Source: Alloalcanivorax mobilis (GTDB taxonomy: Bacteria > Pseudomonadota > Gammaproteobacteria > Pseudomonadales > Alcanivoracaceae). Taken from it: DNA of 64,000 nt. The notes beneath the pieces were generated by a model. The model ran no database searches. It was not told the origin of the DNA and worked only from the letters and a program-made list of their open reading frames with translations. The translations under genes and the position numbers were made by a program. The stretch spans positions 24,991-88,990 of the forward strand of contig NZ_NMQZ01000022.1 of NCBI RefSeq assembly GCF_002864685.1, written 5' to 3'. Below are positions 1 to 8,662 of the stretch, in pieces. Each line of letters begins with the position of its first letter. Positions within the stretch are counted from its first letter, which is position 1.

Positions 1-1313
1 CGGTGGCGCACCAGGCGCTGCATCAGCGGCCGGGCCTCCTCGATCAGATCGAACCCCGGGTTCAGCAGCCGGCCGAACCCCTCCAGGGTAATCAATGTCT
101 TCAGCAACAGAGCAATGTCGCTGGGCAGCACCAGCCCGTGGTTGCGCACCAGAGCGGTGATGTCGCCAATCAGCGCGCTGATGTCCAGTTCCGCCAGTGG
201 CAGGCCGTAATACCGGGAGATCACGTCTTCCACGTCCGCCACCAGTTGCTCAAAGTTCACCGGCTGGCCATCGGACCAGGCCGAGAGCACGGCGGCGCCC
301 TGTTCCGGCTCGCGGGTGATGATGGCGCGCACCAGCCGCACGATCTGCTCGCGGCGACCATCGCTGAGTTTGCCGACCATGCCGAAATCGAGCATGGCGA
401 TGCGGTTGCCAGGCAGGATCAGAAAATTGCCAGGGTGCGGGTCGGCGTGGAAAAAACCGTCTTCGAGGGCCATCTTCCAGGCCAGGGTGGCGCCACGGCG
501 AGCGATCAGGGCGCGATCCAGGCCGGCGGCGTCCAACTGCCCCAGTGCCCGTGCCGGAATGCCCTCGATGCGCTCCTGCACCTGCAGGCTGTCGCTGCTG
601 TACTGCCAGATCACCCGGGGCACGATCAGCCACTTAAAGCCGCGCAGGTTCTTGCGAATGCGGCTGGCGTTGCGCGCCTCGATGGTGAAATCCAGTTCGC
701 GCATCAGCGAGCGGCGAAATTCGCGCACCAGCTCCACCGGCCGGTAACGGCGCAGCTCCACGGAATTGTCCGAGGCCAGCTTGGCGAGTTGATCGAGCAG
801 GCGCAGATCCGATTCGATCATGGCGGCGATGCCGGGCTTGCGAATTTTCAGGACCACGCGCTGGCCGGTAAGGGTAATCGCCGCGTGCACCTGGCCAATC
901 GAGGCCACGCCCACCGGCGTTTCATCCACGTACGAGAACAACCGGTTCAGTGGCTCGCCAAGGGTGGCTTCCAGCCCCGGACGCAGCGCCGCGAAGGGCA
1001 GGGCGGTGGCGCGGTCCTGGAGTTGCTCGAACTCGGCGATCCAGTCCGGCGGAAACAGATCCACCCGGGTGGCCAGCAACTGGCCGAGTTTCACGTAGGT
1101 GGGGCCCATTTCCTCCAGGGCATGGCGCAACCGCTCGGCGGTGCCCATGCGCAGAAAACGGCTCTCGCCGCCATGACGCATCAGGCGGCCGGCTTGCTCC
1201 ACCGGCGTCGCCAACCCGACCCGCCGGAGCACATCAGTGAAACCGTATTTCAGCAGAATGCCGGCCACTTGATTGAGGCGGCGCAGATCCTTACCGGTGT
1301 GCAACAGGCTCAT
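1..1313 (-). CDS. ABC1/AarF/UbiB-family kinase-like protein, C-terminus cut by the window edge
   Basis: The start codon is at 1313 and the frame stays open to base 1, giving 437 residues with the C-terminus missing. The hallmarks of the ABC1 (AarF/UbiB/ADCK) atypical kinase family are visible in order: the KxGQ segment (YVKLGQLLATR), a nucleotide-site lysine in VVLKIRKPG, the catalytic-loop motif GFFHADPHPGNF and the metal-binding LDFGMVG. Relatives act in ubiquinone biosynthesis or lipid homeostasis at the membrane, probably as ATPases or small-molecule kinases. It is not in a ubiE-ubiJ-ubiB cluster here, so ubiB itself is not claimed. A second family member lies at 11772-13202. Confidence 0.88.
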   Translation of the reverse strand, partial: MSLLHTGKDLRRLNQVAGILLKYGFTDVLRRVGLATPVEQAGRLMRHGGESRFLRMGTAERLRHALEEMGPTYVKLGQLLATRVDLFPPDWIAEFEQLQDRATALPFAALRPGLEATLGEPLNRLFSYVDETPVGVASIGQVHAAITLTGQRVVLKIRKPGIAAMIESDLRLLDQLAKLASDNSVELRRYRPVELVREFRRSLMRELDFTIEARNASRIRKNLRGFKWLIVPRVIWQYSSDSLQVQERIEGIPARALGQLDAAGLDRALIARRGATLAWKMALEDGFFHADPHPGNFLILPGNRIAMLDFGMVGKLSDGRREQIVRLVRAIITREPEQGAAVLSAWSDGQPVNFEQLVADVEDVISRYYGLPLAELDISALIGDITALVRNHGLVLPSDIALLLKTLITLEGFGRLLNPGFDLIEEARPLMQRLVRH

Positions 1314-1457
1314 GCCCGAACTCCGTGCGGGTGACGTTGGCGGGCGGAAAAAACGGCGGCGATCAAACGGAAGAGGGCGAAACCCATGCCATGCGTCCGG
1401 GCGGCTTTTCTGGCAAGATGCCACGGCCCCGATCACCACTGCAAGCACGGAGCCGAG

Positions 1458-1781
1458 ATGAGCAAACCTTTTCTGCGCGACGATCTGGTGGAAGTGCGCA
1501 ACAGCCCGATCCACGGTCGCGGTTTATTCGCCCGCGCCGACATTCCCCGCGAGACCCTGCTGGGCCGGGTGAAAACCCAGCCGGCCAAGGGCAACGGCCC
1601 CTATGTGCTGTGGATCGACGATCAGGGCGAGGAGCGTTATCGGGTGCTTTGCGATCTGCGCTTTATCAACCACGGCAAAAAACCCAATGTCGCCTACTAC
1701 GACGACCTCACCGTGGTGGCCCTGAAACGGATCAAAGCCGGCCAGGAGTTGCTGCACGATTACGGGGAAGAATGGGCTTAG
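1458..1781 (+). CDS. SET-domain protein (putative protein-lysine methyltransferase)
   Basis: This 107-residue protein is essentially one minimal SET domain. Visible elements are the N-terminal HGRGLFARADIP segment, the RFINHGKKPN motif (variant of the usual RFxNHSxxPN that binds S-adenosylmethionine) and the C-terminal GQELLHDYGEEW, which supplies the conserved catalytic tyrosine. SET enzymes transfer methyl groups to lysine side chains; the bacterial substrate is unknown. The start at 1458 was chosen because GGAG lies just upstream and the family similarity begins there; an in-frame ATG at 1386 would add a low-complexity leader. It stands alone between divergent and convergent neighbours. 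Confidence 0.8.
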   Translation: MSKPFLRDDLVEVRNSPIHGRGLFARADIPRETLLGRVKTQPAKGNGPYVLWIDDQGEERYRVLCDLRFINHGKKPNVAYYDDLTVVALKRIKAGQELLHDYGEEWA

Positions 1782-1848
1782 GAAGCCTCTAAAACCGTAG
1801 CGTGCCGCGAAGAGCGCGGCCCGAAGCGCAACGGGTTTCAACGATTCC

Positions 1849-2571
1849 CTAGAAGGGCACCGCTGAAACGAACTCCCGCCACAGGCCGGTGCGCGGATGA
1901 TTGAAGGCCAGTCGGTGCGCGTGCAGCAGCAGGCGATCACTGCGATTGAGGATGTCCGCCGGCGCGTACAGATCACAGCCGAGTATCGGGTGGCCCAGCT
2001 CGCGGCAATGAATCCGCAATTGGTGGCTGCGTCCAGTCACCGGGCGAAGCCGTAAGCGGCTGGTATCGCCACGTGAATCGCGTCCCAGCACCTGAAAGCG
2101 GGTGAGGGCCGGTTTGCCGGTTTCGAAACACACTTTTTGCAGTGGCCGTTTGGGCCAGTCGGCGATCAGTGGCAGGGCGACTTCACCGTGATCCTCGCCC
2201 ACCAGGCCCGCCACCACCGCCTGGTATTCCTTGGCCACCTGCCGGCGCTGGAACGCACGGCTGAGTTGGCTTTGCGCCGCCCGATTGAGGGCGAACACCA
2301 TGATCCCCGAGGTGTCCAGATCAAGCCGGTGCACCAGGCGCACGTCCTCATGGTCGCGGGCCAGCCGGCGAATCACGCAATCCTTATTTTCCGGCGCACG
2401 GCCGGGCACGCTCAGCAGGAAGGCGGGCTTGCTGATCACCAGAATGTCGCTGTCCTGATAAATAGGCGTCACCGGGTCCGGGCATACCGGCACGATATAG
2501 TGCTCGGGCTGTTCGGCGCGGGTCAGGCGCCGGGCGCCCGCGTCATTCTCCCCAGACAATGCGGTGGACAT
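1849..2571 (-). CDS. rluA: RluA-family RNA pseudouridine synthase
   Basis: A 240-residue pseudouridine synthase of the RluA class. The catalytic aspartate lies in HRLDLDTSGIMV, preceded by the family segment DSDILVISKPAFLLSVPG and followed by the RNA-binding core GRSHQLRIHCRELGHPILG. There is no N-terminal S4 domain, which fits RluA (dual-specific for 23S U746 and tRNA U32 in Escherichia coli) rather than RluC or RluD. The start overlaps the end of lon by 29 bp on the same strand, implying co-transcription and possible translational coupling. The family call is strong; the exact RluA assignment is less certain. Confidence 0.87.
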   Translation of the reverse strand: MSTALSGENDAGARRLTRAEQPEHYIVPVCPDPVTPIYQDSDILVISKPAFLLSVPGRAPENKDCVIRRLARDHEDVRLVHRLDLDTSGIMVFALNRAAQSQLSRAFQRRQVAKEYQAVVAGLVGEDHGEVALPLIADWPKRPLQKVCFETGKPALTRFQVLGRDSRGDTSRLRLRPVTGRSHQLRIHCRELGHPILGCDLYAPADILNRSDRLLLHAHRLAFNHPRTGLWREFVSAVPF

Positions 2572-4924
2572 CGCTGTAGTGCGCGGCGAAGTGCACGGTC
2601 ATACCCTGTTTGATGTACTCCGGCAATTCCTGGTAATCGCGCTCGCAGGCCTTGGGCAGCAATACTTCGCGCAGGCCGGCGCGGCGCGCGGCGATGATTT
2701 TCTCGCGAATGCCACCCACCGCCAGAACCTGTCCGGTCAGCGTCAGTTCGCCGGTCATCGCCAGCTTACGAGGCAGGCGTTTGCCGGTGGCCAGCGACAC
2801 CAGCGCGGTGGCCATGGTGACACCGGCGCTGGGGCCATCCTTGGGGGTGGCGCCTTCGGGAACGTGCAAATGCACGAACGATTCGTCGAACCAGTCGCCG
2901 CTGCCGCCGAATTCGGGCAGATGGCTGGCCACATAACTGTAGGCGATCTCAGCGGATTCCTTCATCACGTCACCAAGCTGGCCGGTCTGCTTGAAACCAC
3001 GCCGCTGGGCGTGCACCTGGCTGGCCTCGATGGACAGAGTCGCGCCGCCCATGGACGTCCACGCCAGGCCGGTGACCACGCCGATACCACGCTGGGTGCG
3101 TTCTTTCTGGAAATACGGCTGGCCGAGAAACTCGGTGAGATTCTTGCCAGTGACGCTCAGTTTCTGCTCGCCCGAGAGCAAGCGGACCGCCGCCTTGCGG
3201 ATGATCTTGTTGAGCTGCTTTTCCAGGTTGCGCACGCCGGCTTCGCGGGCGTAGCCCTCGGCGATCTGCCGCAACGCGCTGTCACTGATCTTCAGTTGCG
3301 AGGGCTTCACGCCGGCGCGTTCCAGCGCCCGTGGCCACAGGTGGTTGCGGGCGATCTCGACTTTCTCTTCGGTGATGTAGCCGCTCAGGCGGATCATCTC
3401 CATGCGATCAAGCAACGGGCCGGGGATCGAATCCAGAGTGTTGGCGGTGCACACGAACAGGCAATGGCTGAGATCGAGCCGCTCATCCAGATAATGGTCG
3501 AGAAAATCCTGGTTCTGCTCCGGATCGAGTACCTCGAGCAATGCCGAGGCCGGGTCGCCCTGGAACGACTGGCCGAGCTTGTCGATCTCGTCGAGCATGA
3601 TCACCGGGTTGGCGGTGCCGGCTTCCTTGAGTGCCTGGGTGAACTTGCCGGGCAGGGCGCCAATGTAGGTGCGCCGGTGGCCCTTGATTTCCGCCTCGTC
3701 GCGCATGCCGCCAAGGCTGAAACGGTAGAACTTACGGCCCAGCGCCTCGGCGATGGAGCGGCCGATGCTGGTCTTACCGACCCCGGGAGGGCCGACCAGC
3801 AGAATGATCGAGCCTTTCACTTCGCCGCGCAGCGAGCCGACCGCCAGAAACTCGATGATCCGGTCCTTGACGTCGGACAGGCCGCTGTGATGCTCGCTCA
3901 GTACCGTGCGCGCGTGTTTGAGGTCCAGGTTGTCGTCGGAGTAGCGGCCCCAGGGCACGCTGGTGAGCCAATCCAGGTAATTGCGGGTCACCGCGTATTC
4001 GGGCGATCCGCTTTCCAATACCTTGAACTTGCGCAGCTCCTCATCGAAGCGCTTTTGCACCGCCGGTGGCGGCGCCAGCGCCGCCATGCGCTCCACGAAT
4101 TCGTCGGCGTCGGCGGTGCGGTCGTCTTTCTCCAACCCCAGTTCGCGCTGGATCACCTTAAGCTGCTCCTTAAGGAAAAACTCGCGCTGATGCTTGTTGA
4201 TCTTTTCGTTCACCTCGTCGCGGATCTGATTCTGCAGACGCGCGACCTCCACCTCTTTCTTGACCAGCGTCAGCACCCGCTCCATGCGCGCCTTGAGCGG
4301 CACGGTCTCGAGTATCTTTTGCAGCTCGTCGCCTTCGGCGCTGGTCAGCGCGGCGGCGAAATCGGTGAGCGGCGACGGGTCGCGGGGGGAGAAATTCTGC
4401 AGGTAATGCTTCAGACCTTCGTTGTACAGCGGGTTAAGCGGCAGCAGTTCCTTGATGGTATTGGTGATCGCCATCGCGTAGGCGCGCAGATTATCATCCA
4501 TCTGGTCCTTGGATTCCGGGTAGCTGACTTCCGCCATGACCGGCCGTTTACGGCTCATGAAACCTTCGATGCGGAAGCGGGCGAGCCCCTGGGCAACCAC
4601 TTGAATCTGGTTCTGCTCCATGTTCACCGCGTGCACCTTCACCAGACACCCGAACGCCGGAAAGTCCTCGGTGCTGACCTGATCCGGGTCGCGGTCGCCG
4701 ATGTAGACCAGCCCGAGCGCGTGATGGGGAGTCTGACCGACGCGCTCCAGGGTGCTCTGCCACTGCTCAGGGTCCAGCAACAGGGGTTGCACCAGGCCGG
4801 GCATGAACGGCCGGTGGCGCACCGGAATCAGATAAACCCGTTGCGGCAGGTTCTGATCGGGCAGCGCCAGGGCGCCCTGCGGAGTGGAAGCTTGTTCGAT
4901 GGTCTGATTATCGTCCTGACTCAT
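2543..4924 (-). CDS. lon: Lon family ATP-dependent serine protease
   Basis: A 793-residue cytoplasmic AAA+ protease. It has the N-terminal LON substrate-binding domain (about residues 25-220, beginning QRVYLIPVRHRPFMPG), a helical linker, the AAA+ module with Walker A GPPGVGKTS and Walker B VIMLDEIDKLG, and a C-terminal protease domain with the catalytic serine in KDGPSAGVTMAT and the partner lysine in GGIREKIIAARRAG. ATG 4924 was chosen because LON similarity begins shortly after; the upstream in-frame ATG at 4981 adds 19 unconserved residues. The usual clpP-clpX neighbours are absent, so it may be a second Lon, like the AsrA-type paralogue of pseudomonads (inference). It overlaps the downstream rluA-like gene. 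Confidence 0.95.
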   Translation of the reverse strand: MSQDDNQTIEQASTPQGALALPDQNLPQRVYLIPVRHRPFMPGLVQPLLLDPEQWQSTLERVGQTPHHALGLVYIGDRDPDQVSTEDFPAFGCLVKVHAVNMEQNQIQVVAQGLARFRIEGFMSRKRPVMAEVSYPESKDQMDDNLRAYAMAITNTIKELLPLNPLYNEGLKHYLQNFSPRDPSPLTDFAAALTSAEGDELQKILETVPLKARMERVLTLVKKEVEVARLQNQIRDEVNEKINKHQREFFLKEQLKVIQRELGLEKDDRTADADEFVERMAALAPPPAVQKRFDEELRKFKVLESGSPEYAVTRNYLDWLTSVPWGRYSDDNLDLKHARTVLSEHHSGLSDVKDRIIEFLAVGSLRGEVKGSIILLVGPPGVGKTSIGRSIAEALGRKFYRFSLGGMRDEAEIKGHRRTYIGALPGKFTQALKEAGTANPVIMLDEIDKLGQSFQGDPASALLEVLDPEQNQDFLDHYLDERLDLSHCLFVCTANTLDSIPGPLLDRMEMIRLSGYITEEKVEIARNHLWPRALERAGVKPSQLKISDSALRQIAEGYAREAGVRNLEKQLNKIIRKAAVRLLSGEQKLSVTGKNLTEFLGQPYFQKERTQRGIGVVTGLAWTSMGGATLSIEASQVHAQRRGFKQTGQLGDVMKESAEIAYSYVASHLPEFGGSGDWFDESFVHLHVPEGATPKDGPSAGVTMATALVSLATGKRLPRKLAMTGELTLTGQVLAVGGIREKIIAARRAGLREVLLPKACERDYQELPEYIKQGMTVHFAAHYSDVHRIVWGE

Positions 4925-5031
4925 GATCTCGACTCGCTGAGTAAGCGGGGATTCAAGTGCCCGGCCGCCGGAAAAATGCACGGCGAAAGAAAACGGACAC
5001 AGACAGCAAGATGGTGCCCGGGATCACATTT

Positions 5032-5718
5032 TCAATCCCGGTCTATGATCAACAACTCGGCGCTGAGTGCTTTCGGTGTTTGGGTACGGCGCTCCACCAG
5101 ACGCGCATTAAGATGGGCCTGGCAACGCTCGGCCAGGGCGTAAAACGGTGAACGGCCAGGATCGGCAATGATGATGCGGCGCACGCCCTGGCCAAGGGCC
5201 CGGCGGATCAGGTTGTACAACACCGGGGTCAGTTCATCCCAGAAGCAGATGTCGGCGCCGGTGATCACGTCCACGCCGTCCAGACGCTGGCGGGTCAGCT
5301 TTTCGAACCGGCAGCGCAATGGCGTCACTTCCACCCGGTTGATGGCGGCGTGCAACTCAAGGTAGGGGAATACATCCTGATCCGCGTCCACCGCGGTGAC
5401 CCGCGCACCGAAGCGCTTGGCCACATAGATCGACAATGGCCCCCAACCGCAACCGATGTCCATCAGATGGGTATCCGCGCCCAGCCCCAGCCCGGCGCGG
5501 GTGCGGTTCAGTTCATCCATGATCAGAAAGCTGGAGTTCCACACTTTATTGCCGTGGATCGAAGGAATGTGCTCACGCTTGAGGCGGCGGACTTCGCGGT
5601 GCCCGGCACGCAGCAGAGTAATGCCGCGAGTACTGAGAGTGTGGGGTTCTCCCCGACGGATCACGGGGATGGAAGAAGCGCTCATCTGGGTTTCCGGGCG
5701 GCTAAAAAAAGAAGACAT
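5032..5718 (-). CDS. Class I SAM-dependent methyltransferase
   Basis: A 228-residue Rossmann-fold methyltransferase. Motif I is HLMDIGCGWGPLSIYVAK (about residues 84-101), followed by an acidic residue after beta-2 in VTAVDADQ, a post-motif ITGADICFWDE and the helix-strand RRIIIADPGRSPFYALAE. The arrangement resembles the small lysine or nicotinamide N-methyltransferase-like group (ETFB-KMT/METTL types), but the substrate cannot be deduced. A second in-frame ATG at 5685 is an alternative start. It lies between lon and a lipoprotein hydrolase, all on the minus strand, without overlap. Confidence 0.78.
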   Translation of the reverse strand: MSSFFSRPETQMSASSIPVIRRGEPHTLSTRGITLLRAGHREVRRLKREHIPSIHGNKVWNSSFLIMDELNRTRAGLGLGADTHLMDIGCGWGPLSIYVAKRFGARVTAVDADQDVFPYLELHAAINRVEVTPLRCRFEKLTRQRLDGVDVITGADICFWDELTPVLYNLIRRALGQGVRRIIIADPGRSPFYALAERCQAHLNARLVERRTQTPKALSAELLIIDRD

Positions 5719-5764
5719 TACGGGCGCCGGGCGGCGGGTTCAAGCGCCGCCGGCACCGTTGTGC

Positions 5765-6727
5765 TTATTGGTCCTGGTCGCCGTCCACCTCCTGCCAGAA
5801 GGCGCGAAAGGCGTCGGCGGTTTTCTCCGGCGCTTCCGCCATCGGCACATGGCCCACGTCATCGAAGATGATGGCGCGCACATCGGGCAGCTCGCGCTTG
5901 AAACCGTCCACGTTCTCCAGACTGAGCAGCCGGTCCTTGCGGCCCCAGATCACCAGCGCCGGGGTCTTCACCTCCGGCAACACGCCGCGACCGCGCAAGC
6001 GCATGGCCGGGTCGAGATTGATGTCCTGCCACACTTTTTCCGCCACCTCGGCGTTGGCCGCTTTTTCCTCGCCCATGGCGGTAATCACAAAGCCCGGCAC
6101 GCCCACGGACTGCTCACTGGCCCAATCCAGGGTTTCATGAAATTCCTCGGCGGTGTGTGGAATCAGCGGGTTGCCGGCGCTGCGTTCGATGGTATTGAGA
6201 AATTCCGGGGTTTCCAGGGTCAGGCCGGCGGAATCCACCAGCCCCAACGACACGATCCGTTGCGGTTGGCGGCGCGCCATCTCAATGGCGATGGCACCGC
6301 CCACCGAGTTGCCGGCAACGTGGAAGCGCTTAACACCCAGGGTGTCCATCAGTGTGAACAGCCGCTCGGCCTGTTCGCTGATGCCGTAGTTCATGTCCGT
6401 GCGCCGGGTGCTCTGGCCGTGGCCGGGCATGTCCGGAATCACAAAGCCGTATTCACCCTCAAGCTCGTTGGCGAAATGAATCCAATTGCTGGAATCCGCG
6501 CCAAACCCGTGAATCAGCAGCACCGTGGGCACGTCATCCGGCGCCTTGGAGCGCAGCAGGTGCCAGCTGATGCCGTCATCGGTGTCGAGGGTCTGGTCGT
6601 GCAGGCCGGCCCGCCATTTCTCGAAACCCATGCCATTGTGATAGGCCCACTGGCGCATGCCGTCGCAACCGCCCAGCAGCAGCAGTGTCGCGCAAAGCAA
6701 AAAAACGCGTATTGTTTTTGAATGCAT
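5765..6727 (-). CDS. Alpha/beta hydrolase lipoprotein
   Basis: A 320-residue secreted hydrolase. It starts with a lipoprotein signal peptide (a run of hydrophobic residues ending in the lipobox LLGGC, lipidated Cys at about residue 21). The fold is alpha/beta hydrolase: oxyanion-region HGFGADSSNW, nucleophile elbow GNSVGG, acid in IWGRKDRL and histidine in DDVGHVPMAEAPE. A good ribosome-binding site (AGAGGG) precedes the ATG. It probably acts as an envelope-anchored esterase or lipase-like enzyme; the substrate is unknown. Sorting to inner or outer membrane is not certain: the residues after Cys are D-G, and Asp at +2 can signal inner-membrane retention in enterics. Confidence 0.85.
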   Translation of the reverse strand: MHSKTIRVFLLCATLLLLGGCDGMRQWAYHNGMGFEKWRAGLHDQTLDTDDGISWHLLRSKAPDDVPTVLLIHGFGADSSNWIHFANELEGEYGFVIPDMPGHGQSTRRTDMNYGISEQAERLFTLMDTLGVKRFHVAGNSVGGAIAIEMARRQPQRIVSLGLVDSAGLTLETPEFLNTIERSAGNPLIPHTAEEFHETLDWASEQSVGVPGFVITAMGEEKAANAEVAEKVWQDINLDPAMRLRGRGVLPEVKTPALVIWGRKDRLLSLENVDGFKRELPDVRAIIFDDVGHVPMAEAPEKTADAFRAFWQEVDGDQDQ

Positions 6728-6871
6728 GAAATGTCCCTCTTCATGGCTTTTGATTGTTGTTGCTTATCGGCTTGAAAACCGCCTTTGCTCATCACTGTAG
6801 CGGCTTTTCAGGGAACGGGCGCGGCGCCAATACGGCCCAAGAGGACAAAATAGGTAAAACTTCAAGGCTCC

Positions 6872-7720
6872 CTAGCGACTCTTCAGGTTCCAGACGCCGG
6901 CGCCGATCACCAGCAAGGTGCCCAGCAGGGTGGAAAGCGCCAGGGTTTCGCCCCAGAACAGCCATCCCATGAACGCCGCCCAGATCACCGCTGCGTAGTT
7001 GTACACGCCAACCTGGCCGGGGCGGGCGATTTGATAGGCGGTGGTCATGGCGAACTGACCGGCGATCGCCACCGAGCCGATCGCCAGCAGCCACAACATT
7101 TGTTCCAGTGAAGGCAGGTCACGGTGCCAGAGCAGTGACAACGCGGAAAACAGCGTCGCGAACAGGGAAAAGTAGAACACCACCCGATGCGGCGGCTCGC
7201 TGACCGCCATGCGGCGAATGCTCACCTTGGCGACACTCATGATGGCGGCGCCGGCCAGCGCCACCAACATGACCGGCTCGATCACACCGCGATCGGCGCG
7301 CATGATGATTCCAACGCCGACAAAACCCAGCAGGATGGCCAGCGCGGTACGCGGGCTCAGGCCTTCGCGCAGCCACAACCAGGCGACCAGCGGTAGAAAG
7401 AACGGCACGGTCATTTTCACCAGTACCGCTTCCGCCAGCTGAATGTGGCCGATGGTATAGAAAAAACAGAACATGGCGGCGACGCCGGTAAAGCCGCGCA
7501 CGAAATGCAGACGCAGATGGCGGGTGCCCAGGTCGCGGATGCCACCGCTGACCATCAGCACCGGAATCAACACCACCAGGCCCACCAGATTGCGGCCGAA
7601 CACGATGGTCTCGGTGGGCAGCGTTTCCGACAGGTGCTTGATCAGCGCCGCCATCACCGCCAGCAAGCCCTCGCCGAGAATCAGCAGCAGGGCGCCTTTG
7701 AGGGGCTGATCCGCCTTCAA
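6872..7720 (-). CDS. EamA/DMT-family transporter
   Basis: A 282-residue inner-membrane protein with about ten hydrophobic helices in two EamA repeats, the usual layout of drug/metabolite exporters. The first repeat starts [20 protein letters not shown] and contains the charged FGRNLVGL helix start; the second includes [23 protein letters not shown], characteristic of the family. The only start seen is TTG at 7720, which overlaps the stop of the preceding rimO-like fragment in the tetranucleotide TTGA, so translation may be coupled to that small frame. The transported substrate is unknown. Confidence 0.82.
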   Translation of the reverse strand: MKADQPLKGALLLILGEGLLAVMAALIKHLSETLPTETIVFGRNLVGLVVLIPVLMVSGGIRDLGTRHLRLHFVRGFTGVAAMFCFFYTIGHIQLAEAVLVKMTVPFFLPLVAWLWLREGLSPRTALAILLGFVGVGIIMRADRGVIEPVMLVALAGAAIMSVAKVSIRRMAVSEPPHRVVFYFSLFATLFSALSLLWHRDLPSLEQMLWLLAIGSVAIAGQFAMTTAYQIARPGQVGVYNYAAVIWAAFMGWLFWGETLALSTLLGTLLVIGAGVWNLKSR

Positions 7721-7935
7721 GGCTCCGACCGCGCGGTCAGCGGGCGTGCCCAGAGATCATGAACGCCGGCCTTGGCGTCGTCGATAAAACCGCAGGTGTT
7801 GACCACCACCACGTCGGCGTCATCATAACGGGCGGTGACCTGGTAACCTTCGGGGCGCAACTGGGTAAGAATGCGCTCGGAGTCCACCCGCGCCTTCGGA
7901 CAACCCAGGCTGCTAAAGCCAACTTTTCCGGACAT
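7717..7935 (-). pseudogene. Truncated rimO N-terminal fragment (72-residue frame) upstream of the EamA gene
   Basis: The first 53 or so residues closely resemble the N-terminus of RimO, the radical-SAM methylthiotransferase of ribosomal protein S12: [20 protein letters not shown] followed by [18 protein letters not shown]. These carry two of the cysteines of the UPF0004 domain. After that the similarity stops and about 19 unrelated residues lead to a stop; the radical-SAM and TRAM domains are absent. The stop overlaps the TTG start of the EamA gene (TTGA). It is either a degraded duplicate or a captured 5' end that now serves as a translated leader for the exporter. No full rimO is seen in this window. 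Confidence 0.7.
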
Positions 7936-8006
7936 ACGCCACCTCGAACTCAGGGTGCGGCATTCTACCGCCAGTGTCCCGGCCTGACCATGGAGCGAAC
8001 CCGTCG

Positions 8007-8531
8007 ATGCGTTGTTTTATCGGCCTCAATGTCACCGATGCGACGGCGCGGCGTCTGCGGAGCCTGCCGATGCCAGCCGGGGTGCGGCCGGTGCCGCTGG
8101 CTGACTACCATCTCACCCTGGCGTTTCTCGGTGACCAGAACGAGACCGGCGCGAAACACCTGTGGCCCGACCTGCAGGCAGCCGTCGCGCCACTGACGCC
8201 TTTTACCCTGACTCTCGCCTCGGTGATGGCGTTTCCGGACCACGGTGGCCCGATCTGGGCGGCCAGAGCGCTCGCCGAAGCGCCGCTGCTCGCCCTTCAC
8301 CGGGCGGTGCGTGGGGTGCTGGATCACGCTGGCGTGCCGGCGGACCAGCACGACTTCGCGCCCCACGTCACCCTGGGGCGGGGCAGGGCGCCCCTCACCG
8401 CCACGCCGCTGCCCGGCCCCTGGACCATGCCGGTGCGGGAAGTGATCTTTTATGAAAGCCCCGGCGCCGGGCAGGCCTACCGCCCGCTGGCGGTGTTTCC
8501 GCTCGGTGCTGGCCACCTCCACCCGGCATGA
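8007..8531 (+). CDS. thpR: RNA 2',3'-cyclic phosphodiesterase (ThpR/LigT)
   Basis: A 174-residue member of the 2H phosphoesterase family. Both signature motifs are present: HLTLAFLG near residue 40 and HVTLGRGR near residue 130. The N-terminus [16 protein letters not shown] is typical of bacterial ThpR, which hydrolyses 2',3'-cyclic phosphate RNA ends and can reversibly join 2'-5' ends. ATG 8007 was chosen over 7974 because GGAG lies about 10 bp upstream and family similarity begins at once. It is convergent with the pnt operon. Confidence 0.88.
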   Translation: MRCFIGLNVTDATARRLRSLPMPAGVRPVPLADYHLTLAFLGDQNETGAKHLWPDLQAAVAPLTPFTLTLASVMAFPDHGGPIWAARALAEAPLLALHRAVRGVLDHAGVPADQHDFAPHVTLGRGRAPLTATPLPGPWTMPVREVIFYESPGAGQAYRPLAVFPLGAGHLHPA

Positions 8532-8580
8532 GATCCTCAGCCGCCGTCGCCCGCACCGCCCTGAACACCTGCCCGAAAAC

Positions 8581-8613
8581 GACAAAGCCCCGGCCAATGG
8601 CCAGGGCTTTGTC
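8581..8613 (-). terminator. Intrinsic terminator of the pnt operon
   Basis: A perfect 10-bp outer stem (GACAAAGCCC with GGGCTTTGTC) encloses a GGCC-containing apical stem. Read leftward it is followed by GTTTT, so it best serves the minus-strand pntB end at 8663, but its symmetry between convergent genes may stop thpR transcription too. Confidence 0.75.
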
Positions 8614-8662
8614 GGTGCAGGCCTGCTTGCGCGGGCTTGCCAGGTCGGGTTGACCGGTTCGG

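Noticed and set aside
12..1334. A plus-strand gene at the left edge
   Set aside because: The minus strand encodes an ABC1 kinase with all motifs; the plus frame is His/Gln-rich shadow.
2564..5143. An 859-codon open frame antisense to lon
   Set aside because: It mirrors the lon codons in a GC-rich genome, has His/Gln/Ala-rich composition typical of antisense shadows and no family similarity.
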